This document shows, in pieces, positions 25,511 to 32,665 of a stretch of DNA of 37,913 nt. Below the pieces are notes generated by a model. It made no database searches, was not told where the DNA came from, and was given only the letters and a program-made list of their open reading frames with translations. The position numbers and the translations under genes are program-made. Origin of the DNA: Candidatus Scatomonas merdavium (GTDB taxonomy: Bacteria; Bacillota; Clostridia; Lachnospirales; Lachnospiraceae); assembly GCA_018716575.1 (NCBI GenBank), contig DVJR01000040.1, positions 1 through 37,913 on the forward strand, written 5' to 3'. Positions within the stretch are counted from its first letter, which is position 1, and every line of letters begins with the position of its first letter.

Positions 25511-27046
25511 TCAGAAGCCATCCTTTTTTAACTCTGCCACCTGTCTCTGAAGCTCTGTTTCCTCATCGGATACAACCATCAGATCCAGATTTTTCTGATA
25601 CCTTTCACAGCTGCATACGCTCAGAAATTCAGCTGCCGCGCTATTCATGGACAAAGATGTCATGAAATATCCCAGCTCTTCTCCCCGCCCTACGCTGTGT
25701 TCCAGAAAGGCCATACACCGCTCCACCATATCGCGAAGCTCACCTGATAACCTTTCTTCTGATTTCCGCTCTTTCTCAAGCCATCCGTGAAGCCTCCCGA
25801 GCCCTTCCGCGCAGTCAGCGATTCTCTCTTCCTTCAGCCTGTACCGCCATTGTCCCAGGAAACGTCCGGCCGCTTCATCCCTCCGGCTTTCTTCTTCCGA
25901 AATCAGACGATGTTCTTCCTTTACCTGCAGCGCTTTTTCAAACTGCTCCAGGAAATCTCCCAGCAGCTGATCCACATTTCTGATATCTTTCCGATCCTTC
26001 CATTCAGAAAGCTGGCTGAAAAGCTCTTCCTTCCGCACAGTCAGCCGCCGGCCTTCCGCCCATGCCTCCATCCTGTCATACAAGCCTTCAAGCATCATCT
26101 GCATCACGCTGTATTGTTCATCCGGAACCGCTTCGGCCATCATTTTTTCCTGGCGCCGCAGCCTTTCTCCGTCCATGGTTCCGGACAGCAGCTCCGCCGG
26201 AGCGTATTCCTTCTTTCGGGTTCGGAACATCCGGTAGTATGCGGCAAAATCCCCACAGATTTTTCCGCAGTGCAGATATTCCCCGATCACCTCCTCCGTC
26301 ACCGGAAACTCTGCCGCCTCATACGCCTTCAGCAGCACGGACAGATCTTCCCATCCCCGTGCCGTCACGAATTCCCTGTCTCCTCTGGTCTCTTCTATAT
26401 AATAGAAATTCCGGGGCTTTGCTGAAAGGTAGGACAGAATGGCACTGTGGATTCCCCGGCCGGAAGCATACGCCTTCCAGACCGGAAAATCAATGCCGAT
26501 CTCCATCGTCTTTACCCGGTCCAGCGTCACCACGTCAAAATTCCGGGCGGATTTGTTGTATTCCGGCGGATTGCCTGCAGCCACGATTACCCAGCCCTCG
26601 GGTACGCGGTGAGTTCCGAAGGTTTTATTCTGCAGAAACTGAAGCATGGTAGGAGTCAGGGTTTCCGACACACAGTTGATCTCGTCGATAAACAGAATCC
26701 CCTCTCTGGCGCCGGTCTGCTCCATGCATTCGTATACGGATGCGATAATCTCTGACATGGTATACTCCGTCACTGTTACTTTCCGGTCCTGATACGTCCG
26801 TTCTTCCACCACCGGCAGACCTACTGCGCTCTGGCGGGTATGGTGAGTAATCGTATAAGCCACCAGCCCCACGCCGCATTCCTCCGCTGCCTGACGGATG
26901 ATAGCCGTCTTGCCGATTCCAGGCGGCCCGATCAGCAGCACCGGTCTCTGATGTACCACGGGAATCCGGTATCTTCCATTTTCATCCTTTGCCGTATAGA
27001 TCCTGACAGTCCGGATGATCTCTTCCTTTGCTTCCTGTATATTCAT
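25511..27046 (-). CDS. MoxR-type AAA+ ATPase
   Basis: The 511-aa protein carries an N-terminal AAA+ module with Walker A GPPGIGKT at 40-47, Walker B ILFIDEIN (Asp-Glu at 121-122), a sensor segment in GWVIVAAGNPPEYN (about 155) and a lid, then a long helical, charged C-terminal extension (about 290-511). MoxR ATPases act with VWA-domain partners as chaperones that insert metals or remodel target enzymes. Its start is 1 bp after the VWA gene stop with GGAGGA inside that gene, so the pair is co-translated. It is longer than core MoxR proteins (about 330 aa); the extension may bind the partner. The target is unknown. Confidence 0.9.
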   Translation of the reverse strand: MNIQEAKEEIIRTVRIYTAKDENGRYRIPVVHQRPVLLIGPPGIGKTAIIRQAAEECGVGLVAYTITHHTRQSAVGLPVVEERTYQDRKVTVTEYTMSEIIASVYECMEQTGAREGILFIDEINCVSETLTPTMLQFLQNKTFGTHRVPEGWVIVAAGNPPEYNKSARNFDVVTLDRVKTMEIGIDFPVWKAYASGRGIHSAILSYLSAKPRNFYYIEETRGDREFVTARGWEDLSVLLKAYEAAEFPVTEEVIGEYLHCGKICGDFAAYYRMFRTRKKEYAPAELLSGTMDGERLRRQEKMMAEAVPDEQYSVMQMMLEGLYDRMEAWAEGRRLTVRKEELFSQLSEWKDRKDIRNVDQLLGDFLEQFEKALQVKEEHRLISEEESRRDEAAGRFLGQWRYRLKEERIADCAEGLGRLHGWLEKERKSEERLSGELRDMVERCMAFLEHSVGRGEELGYFMTSLSMNSAAAEFLSVCSCERYQKNLDLMVVSDEETELQRQVAELKKDGF

Positions 27047-27047
27047 T

Positions 27048-28724
27048 TTATTCGTCCTCCAGTTTCAGCCCCAGATTCAGCCGGAGTCCCCATTCGGGAA
27101 TCTCCTGCTTCTCATACCGGCTGTTCAGAAATATAAATGCAGTCTCATAGGCGGGCTTTTCCACGGGATATACCCCATCTCCGTCCGTAAAATACAGCAG
27201 TCCCTTCAGATGCAGAATCTGCTTTTCCTCTATCATCTGATCTACCAGCCGGAACACCGGGCGGAAATCTGTCCCGCCCAGCCCTTTCACCGTCACATGA
27301 TCGATGTAATCCAGGAATTCATCTCTGGAACGGACCACCACATGCTCCTGGATCATCGAATCGCACTGTATGATATGAACCTGCATTTTATGGAAAAAAT
27401 TTCCCCGCTCCGTGAGAATCCGGCAGGTTTCCTCCAGAAACTGCCGGACTACCCGGCCGGAACAGGAGCCGGAAGTATCAATGGCAATCACCATCTCATC
27501 CAGTTTATGGGTTTCCCGGTATTCCAGCGGCTCCAGAAATACAATCCCCCGGTAATGAGTGCGGCTGTACCAGTAGGGAAGATAATCGAAATTTTCCAGA
27601 TCCAGCTCCACCTCTTCCCGGCAGACCATAAACTCCTCCAGAAACCGCCTGTAGTCGTAGCCCTTTTTCCGCCGGACGGCCACCTGCTGTACGGCGCCTC
27701 CTGCGGCGGTACCGGCCTTCTGGTGGCTGCTGTCCGTCCGGAGTCCCATTTCCTTTCTCAGGCGATTCCACTTTCTCACAAACTGCACGCTGTCCGACTG
27801 TCCTTCTCCCCCGGACGGGGCCCCTTTCTGTTCCCGCCCTTCCGGCAACCGCTCTTCCTTTTTCCGGTATTTCCTCCATAACCGGTGATCGTCTATTTGA
27901 AACGCTTCCTCCAGTCGGAGGAGCCTGGCTTCCTCCGGCCGCTTTGCCCGCAGGGCCTCATACAGCTCCTCCGCGCTCCGCCACCGCCGCAGGATTCCGT
28001 TTTCCTTCAGCAGATAGCTTCGGGTATCCGCTCCGTCCCTTATGAGCCCCCGTATGTTCCAGCGGTCCAGCAGCCGCTCCGTCTGTATGTCGCAGGCCAG
28101 ATTCCAGAGACGCTCTTCCTTGCCTCTGCCCAGCACCGGGTGCAGATACAGGTTGTGCAGCGTCAGATGCAGCAGGCTCCGGGCCACCAGATCAGGTGAA
28201 TCCAGGTAGGCCGTCAGCAGCGCTTCTCTGTCATAATACACGGCGAAACCGTCGCCCGCCAGATAACAGACCCGCTTTCCTTCCAGGAATTTCATGGTTC
28301 CCAGAGCCTCCGCCATACCCGGCAGCCTGAGGCGGAGCTTCTTTCCTGTCAGCTTCCAGATTCTGCCGCACAGTTCCTCCGCAGAACTGCGCTCCGGACC
28401 GCGGGGCTCTTCCGCCTTCCCGGCCGTCCCGCAAAGCCATGCCCACACTTCCATTTCATGCAGCTCTGATGCCTGCGCCCGATAACCGGCCATATACTGT
28501 GCCTCCAGCCAGCCCAGTTTCTCCATAGCCTTAATTCCGTCCAGATCTCCCTGCCGTATCAGCTCTGTGACCGCAGAGCGCTTTCGATAGCTCAGATACT
28601 GCATCAGCTCTTTTTTGTCCTCTTCCGGCACCTGGGCCGACGGATGCAGAGCATCCAATGCCAGAGACAGTTTCTTTGCCTCTCTGCGGGCCCTGTGAAA
28701 TTCTTCCAAAATCGCTCCGCTCAT
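27048..28724 (-). CDS. VWA-like (DUF2201-type) partner of MoxR ATPase
   Basis: The 558-aa protein has a helical N-terminal metallopeptidase-like/DUF2201 region (about 1-370) and a C-terminal VWA domain with MIDAS residues: DTSGS at 416-420, Thr485 in GLGGTDFRP, and the Asp in FTDGDG near 514. No HEXXH zinc motif was seen, so peptidase activity is unlikely. I set the start at 28724 (MSGAILEEF), 6 bases after AGGAG; an in-frame ATG at 28796 lies within the upstream terminator. It is immediately followed by the MoxR gene. No promoter is visible between the terminator at 28759-28818 and this start. Confidence 0.87.
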   Translation of the reverse strand: MSGAILEEFHRARREAKKLSLALDALHPSAQVPEEDKKELMQYLSYRKRSAVTELIRQGDLDGIKAMEKLGWLEAQYMAGYRAQASELHEMEVWAWLCGTAGKAEEPRGPERSSAEELCGRIWKLTGKKLRLRLPGMAEALGTMKFLEGKRVCYLAGDGFAVYYDREALLTAYLDSPDLVARSLLHLTLHNLYLHPVLGRGKEERLWNLACDIQTERLLDRWNIRGLIRDGADTRSYLLKENGILRRWRSAEELYEALRAKRPEEARLLRLEEAFQIDDHRLWRKYRKKEERLPEGREQKGAPSGGEGQSDSVQFVRKWNRLRKEMGLRTDSSHQKAGTAAGGAVQQVAVRRKKGYDYRRFLEEFMVCREEVELDLENFDYLPYWYSRTHYRGIVFLEPLEYRETHKLDEMVIAIDTSGSCSGRVVRQFLEETCRILTERGNFFHKMQVHIIQCDSMIQEHVVVRSRDEFLDYIDHVTVKGLGGTDFRPVFRLVDQMIEEKQILHLKGLLYFTDGDGVYPVEKPAYETAFIFLNSRYEKQEIPEWGLRLNLGLKLEDE

Positions 28725-28758
28725 TTTTCTCTCCTGCCTGTATGCTTCCCTTTCCTCG

Positions 28759-28818
28759 AAAAAAGGATGTCTCAAAACAAAAACAGCTTTTGCCAAGCGT
28801 TATTGTTTCGAGGCATCC
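28759..28818 (-). terminator. Terminator/attenuator between BMC genes and the VWA gene
   Basis: A 16-position stem (GGATGCCTCGAAACAA with TTGTTTTGAGACATCC) has one mismatch and one G-U pair, a 28-base internal segment and a T6 tract. The imperfect stem and absence of a promoter after it suggest partial read-through into the VWA-MoxR pair. Confidence 0.8.
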
Positions 28819-28840
28819 CTTCTCCTGTTATAACCGGTTA

Positions 28841-29128
28841 TCAGGCTTCCGCCTTGCCGGCCCATTCTTCCACGATTCTGGCCGTCTCCTCAGAGGGGCT
28901 GGATATTACCGCAGCCGCTACAATTTCGCAGGGCGGATTTCCCTGTACGCTTTCCACTGCGGCCTTCACCGCGGCAACATCTCCGCTCATGAATACGGTC
29001 GCGTGGCCTCCGCACCTGGTATGCCATGTCTCATACCGCACATCGGCAGCCTTCAGCATCCGGTCTACCACCAGAATTGCGTTGGCGCTGCCTACTACTT
29101 CTACCAATCCAAATGCGCCATATCTCAT
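28841..29128 (-). CDS. BMC-domain shell protein (hexamer type) with Cys/His pore motif
   Basis: The 95-aa single BMC domain (Pfam BMC, PduA/EutM/CcmK fold) would form hexameric tiles of a bacterial microcompartment shell. Family features are AFGLVEVVGSANAILVVDRM at 5-24 and FMSGDVAAVKAAVES at 46-60. In the position of the usual GSG/GGG pore loop it has RCGGH (C39, H42, with H36 nearby), so six Cys and His side chains would ring the pore. Cysteine pore ligands are known for Fe-S clusters in PduT and GrpU types. It lies 15 bp after the other BMC gene. No signature enzyme or aldehyde dehydrogenase gene is in the window. Confidence 0.92.
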   Translation of the reverse strand: MRYGAFGLVEVVGSANAILVVDRMLKAADVRYETWHTRCGGHATVFMSGDVAAVKAAVESVQGNPPCEIVAAAVISSPSEETARIVEEWAGKAEA

Positions 29129-29143
29129 CTTTCCATCCTCCCG

Positions 29144-29443
29144 CTACTTCCGAATGGTCATTTCCAGACCGATCTCCGTATCCTCTGACGGCGAAGCAAT
29201 AATATTCTGAGAAATTACCTTCGCCATGGGCTTCGCAGCTGCCAGAGCCGCTTCCATGGCAGCGCGGACATCGGAAACGCTGCCGCGCATTTTCACACAG
29301 GCGCCGCTTTTCAGACGGTTTCTCTCCACGCCCTGAATCCTGATATTTGCCGTTTTGGCTGCCGCGTCCAAAGCGACAAAACAGGCCACCAGATTGTCCA
29401 GCTCAAACATTCCCAGAGCCATTCCCTTGTATTTTTCTGACAT
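29144..29443 (-). CDS. BMC-domain shell protein (hexamer type)
   Basis: The 99-aa single BMC domain protein shows GMALGMFELDNLVACFVALD at 7-26, the KMRGSVSDVRAAMEAALAAA helix and a C-terminal IIASPSEDTEIGLEM strand. Its pore loop reads LKSG (44-47), placing Lys45 at the pore rather than the Cys/His of its neighbour, so the two tiles probably have different permeability. GGGAGGA lies 6 bases before the ATG at 29443; the in-frame extension to 29515 overlaps the promoter. It is the first gene of a two-gene shell operon. Such enzyme-less shell gene pairs are known as satellite BMC loci. Confidence 0.92.
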   Translation of the reverse strand: MSEKYKGMALGMFELDNLVACFVALDAAAKTANIRIQGVERNRLKSGACVKMRGSVSDVRAAMEAALAAAKPMAKVISQNIIASPSEDTEIGLEMTIRK

Positions 29444-29486
29444 AATATCCTCCCACGCAGCGGAACTCCCGCCGTTCGCTTTATTT

Positions 29487-29515
29487 ATTATACTATTGCA
29501 GTCCGAAAAACACAA
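29487..29515 (-). promoter_or_regulatory. Sigma-A promoter of the BMC pair
   Basis: TTGTGT (29510-29515) and TATAAT (29487-29492) with 17 bp between. It lies in the short gap after the PTS enzyme I gene, so the shell genes can be expressed separately from the sucrose locus. Confidence 0.83.
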
Positions 29516-29527
29516 GCATCTTGTTTT

Positions 29528-31168
29528 TTAGTTTTTATCTTGATTTTTATCTGTCCCTGCCAGGCTCGCCCGAATCTGCTTCCGCACGGGAAGAATCATG
29601 GACGGGGACACGGAAAGCTCGTCGATGCCCATCTGCAGAAATTTTTCTGTCAGTGCGGTGTCCGCTCCCAGTTCCCCGCAGATGCCCACCCAGCAGCCGC
29701 CTCTGTGGCCGTTCTCCGCCACCGTAGCGATCAGCCGCAGCACTGCCTCATGGTGTGGGTTATAAAACTCGTCAAGCCGGCTGTTCTGCCGGTCCATAGC
29801 CAGGGTATACTGGGTCAGGTCGTTGGTCCCGATACTAAAAAAATCCACTTCCCCTGCCAGCAAATCGCTGATCACAGCTGCCGCCGGCGTCTCTATCATA
29901 ATGCCCTGCTCCACCTTCCCGTGCGGAAGCCCCTGCTCTGTCAGCTCTCTCTCCACTTCTTGCGCTATGCGGCGGACCTTTTTTACCTCTTCTACGGAAG
30001 TAATCATCGGATACATCACTGCTATATTTCCAAAAGCGCTGGCCCGGTAAATAGCCCTCAGCTGACTTTTGAAGATCTCCGGTCTGGTCAGGCAGATTCG
30101 GATCGCCCGATACCCCAGAGCCGGATTTTCTTCCTTATCCAGCTTCAGATAAGCCGCCTGCTTATCCGCGCCGATATCCAGCGTCCGAATTATCACCTTC
30201 TTACCCGCCATCATCTCCGCCACAGACTTATAGATCTGAAACTGCTCATCCTCAGTGGGCAGGCTCTCTCTTCCCAGATAGATGAATTCGCTGCGGAACA
30301 ATCCGATACCGCCTCCGTCATTGGACAGCACACTCCCTACATCCGCCAGATTTCCGATATTTGCATAGAGCCGAATCTCTTTGCCGTCCTTCGTCCGATC
30401 CGGTTTCCCCTTCAGCTCCTGCAGAAGCTCCCGGGCCTGCCGATCCTTCGCCTGCCGCTCTTCCATCTCCTGCAGAATTGCTTCATCCGGATCCAGAATC
30501 AGAAAGCCGTTATGGCCGTCTACAACCGCCGTATGTCCATCCCACTCCTGTGTCACCGGTATGCCGGTCAGTGCCGGGATATTCATGGTCCGAGCCAGAA
30601 TAGCCGTATGAGAATTTGCCGAACCCTGCCTGGTCACAAAAGCCAGCACCTTATTTTTGTCCATCTGCACCGTCTCGCTGGGCATCAGATCATCCGCCGC
30701 AACAATGACCGGCTCGTCAAAAGCTCTTTTCTGCTCCCGCCCTGCAAGAACCGCAATCACCCGTTCCGCTATATCTTTCATATCCGCAGACCGGGCCCGG
30801 AAATATTCATCCTCCATCTGCGAAAACATCGCGGCAAAATTTTCCCCTGTAACGGCAGCTGCGTATTCCGCATTTACCTGCTGGGTCTTAATCAGATTCC
30901 GGACAGAATCGTTAAAATCATCGTCCTCCAGAAGCATGGCATGTACCTCGAAAATAGCCGCGTTCTCCTCACCTACCTTCTGAACCGCCGTATCGTAGAG
31001 ACTGTTCAGCTGTGCTGCCGCTGCATCCCTGGCGCGTTCATAGCGCGCAATTTCTGCTTCTGCGTCCGCCACTTTATATCGCTTGATGATCTCTTCTTTT
31101 TTTCCATAAAACAAAATTTTTCCGATAGCGACTCCCTGGAATATGGATTTTCCCAAATGCTTCTCCAT
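29528..31168 (-). CDS. ptsI: PTS enzyme I (phosphoenolpyruvate-protein phosphotransferase)
   Basis: Cytoplasmic enzyme that takes phosphate from PEP and passes it to HPr, driving all PTS sugar uptake. The 546-aa protein has the HPr-binding/phospho-His domain with His187 in GSANSHTAILART, followed by the PEP-binding TIM barrel with DIGADKQAAYL, GYRAIRICL and the catalytic Cys region GICGELGAD. GGGAGG lies about 9 bases before the ATG. It follows the GH32 gene by 96 bp on the same strand; ptsH (HPr) is not beside it, which is unusual since ptsHI normally form a pair. No clear terminator follows. Confidence 0.96.
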   Translation of the reverse strand: MEKHLGKSIFQGVAIGKILFYGKKEEIIKRYKVADAEAEIARYERARDAAAAQLNSLYDTAVQKVGEENAAIFEVHAMLLEDDDFNDSVRNLIKTQQVNAEYAAAVTGENFAAMFSQMEDEYFRARSADMKDIAERVIAVLAGREQKRAFDEPVIVAADDLMPSETVQMDKNKVLAFVTRQGSANSHTAILARTMNIPALTGIPVTQEWDGHTAVVDGHNGFLILDPDEAILQEMEERQAKDRQARELLQELKGKPDRTKDGKEIRLYANIGNLADVGSVLSNDGGGIGLFRSEFIYLGRESLPTEDEQFQIYKSVAEMMAGKKVIIRTLDIGADKQAAYLKLDKEENPALGYRAIRICLTRPEIFKSQLRAIYRASAFGNIAVMYPMITSVEEVKKVRRIAQEVERELTEQGLPHGKVEQGIMIETPAAAVISDLLAGEVDFFSIGTNDLTQYTLAMDRQNSRLDEFYNPHHEAVLRLIATVAENGHRGGCWVGICGELGADTALTEKFLQMGIDELSVSPSMILPVRKQIRASLAGTDKNQDKN

Positions 31169-31207
31169 GGCGTTTTACCTCCCTGAACGAACAAAACCAG
31201 CCATCCA

Positions 31208-31236
31208 TTCCGGAGCCGGCTCTGCCTTCTCCGGAA
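31208..31236 (-). promoter_or_regulatory. Hairpin in the GH32-ptsI gap
   Basis: Perfect 8-bp stem TTCCGGAG/CTCCGGAA with a 13-base loop, no U-tract. It may be a processing or stability element between the GH32 and ptsI parts of the transcript. Confidence 0.4.
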
Positions 31237-31264
31237 ATCCTTTCATCTGACCAGTATTGGCAAT

Positions 31265-32665
31265 TCAGCGCGTTTTCATGCCTGTATCCATATTCTTCAG
31301 CTGCCATCCAAAGCCTTCCATTCCCGGACAGCGCAGCTTCACTTCCAGCTGCCGGTTCCCACTGTAATCCGGATAAAATCTGGCGGTAAAGACTGTCTCG
31401 CCTCCGTTCAGATAGAGCTCCGCCATGCTGGTATCAATCAGCAGCCGGATTTTCCGGCATTTTCCCACACGGGCGCGCCGCACACGCCTGCCGCGGCCCC
31501 ACTGCTCTGAAAGCTCAAGGCACACCGTTCCGTCTCCTCCGGAAATCCGCAATCCCTCTCCTATCATGATCTGCCAGGGATATTCGTCTTCTCCGCTTTT
31601 TCGCAGCATTACCTCTCCGCTTCCGTCCTCCAGCACAAAGCTGTTCTCCCCTGTAAGTGCCGTCGCACCGTATCGCAGGTCTTCCAGCTCCCGGACCGGC
31701 TTCTGCAGGACTTTTCCGTTTTCTTCAACGATCTCCCTGGGGATGGTGAGGGCATGCTGCCAGCCCCGTTCCGCGGTAGGATTCTCATAGGGCGCATCCG
31801 GCATGCCTGCCCAGCCTATCAGCAAACGCCTGCCCCTGTCATCTGCAAAGGTCTGCGGCGCGTAAAAATCAAACCCATAATCCCATTCCCGGAACTCTCC
31901 CAGCTGCGGCGCGTCTTCCAGGATGCCTGTCACGGTGAAATATCCGGACTGATAGACATTCTGATACCGGTATTCTTCCGGCCCGAGTCCCTGGGGGCAG
32001 ACAGACAGCAGCGCATATTTCCCAACCCTGAAGTAATCCGGGCATTCCCACATATAGCCGAAGGCTTCTCCGGTGGTAATACACTTCAGAAATTCCCAGC
32101 GCTTCAGGTCAGAACTCCTGTAGAGCAGCACCGCTCCTTTTTCCTCCTTCAGCCTGGCTCCCAGAACCATGTAATAGTTCCCGTTTTCTTTCCACACCTT
32201 TGGATCCCGGACATGCCGCGTGCAGTCGGAAGGATAGTCTGCCGTCCGCAGCAGCAGTTCCTTGGTTCCGAAATGGAGCCCGTCGTTGCTGACGATCCGG
32301 ATCGTGTTGCTCTCCCGCCCGTCATGAATGTAATCATACTCTCCGGGAAGCCGGATATTTCCTGTGTAGAAAAGCTGCAGCTTACCGTCTTCCACCAGGG
32401 CGCTGCCGGAGTAGCTTCCGTTCCGGTCCAGTTCATTCTGTTCAAAGGGAATTCCCTCAAACCGCAGTTTCGTCAGGCCGGGGCCGGCATAGTGTCCCCA
32501 CAGCCTCGGTGTCTTTCCGGTTCCCCGGGGATCTTCCGGCTGATACTGGAAAAATATATGATACTGTCCCCGAAACTGGCACAGGCCATTGGGATCATTC
32601 AGCCACCCCTCCGGCGGCATCAGATGAAATTTCAGTCGCCATCCGTCCGGCTGCCTTCCTACCAT
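31265..32665 (-). CDS. GH32 sucrose-6-phosphate hydrolase
   Basis: Cytoplasmic beta-fructosidase splitting sucrose-6-phosphate into glucose-6-phosphate and fructose. The 466-aa GH32 protein has the five-blade propeller with nucleophile Asp24 in WLNDPNG, the RDP motif (Asp154) and the acid/base Glu207 in WECPD, then a C-terminal beta-sandwich (about 330-466). No signal peptide, fitting an intracellular role. Its start overlaps the sucrose PTS stop by 7 bp, with GAGGAGG upstream; coupling to the transporter supports sucrose (or a short beta-fructoside) as substrate. Confidence 0.94.
   Translation of the reverse strand: MVGRQPDGWRLKFHLMPPEGWLNDPNGLCQFRGQYHIFFQYQPEDPRGTGKTPRLWGHYAGPGLTKLRFEGIPFEQNELDRNGSYSGSALVEDGKLQLFYTGNIRLPGEYDYIHDGRESNTIRIVSNDGLHFGTKELLLRTADYPSDCTRHVRDPKVWKENGNYYMVLGARLKEEKGAVLLYRSSDLKRWEFLKCITTGEAFGYMWECPDYFRVGKYALLSVCPQGLGPEEYRYQNVYQSGYFTVTGILEDAPQLGEFREWDYGFDFYAPQTFADDRGRRLLIGWAGMPDAPYENPTAERGWQHALTIPREIVEENGKVLQKPVRELEDLRYGATALTGENSFVLEDGSGEVMLRKSGEDEYPWQIMIGEGLRISGGDGTVCLELSEQWGRGRRVRRARVGKCRKIRLLIDTSMAELYLNGGETVFTARFYPDYSGNRQLEVKLRCPGMEGFGWQLKNMDTGMKTR

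Noticed and set aside
25403-25516. 8-bp inverted repeat flanking AT-rich DNA as insertion-element ends
   Set aside because: Short arms, no transposase, no target duplication; AT-rich DNA gives such matches often.
29540-31186. 548-aa frame on +
   Set aside because: Antisense shadow of ptsI, whose catalytic motifs are intact.
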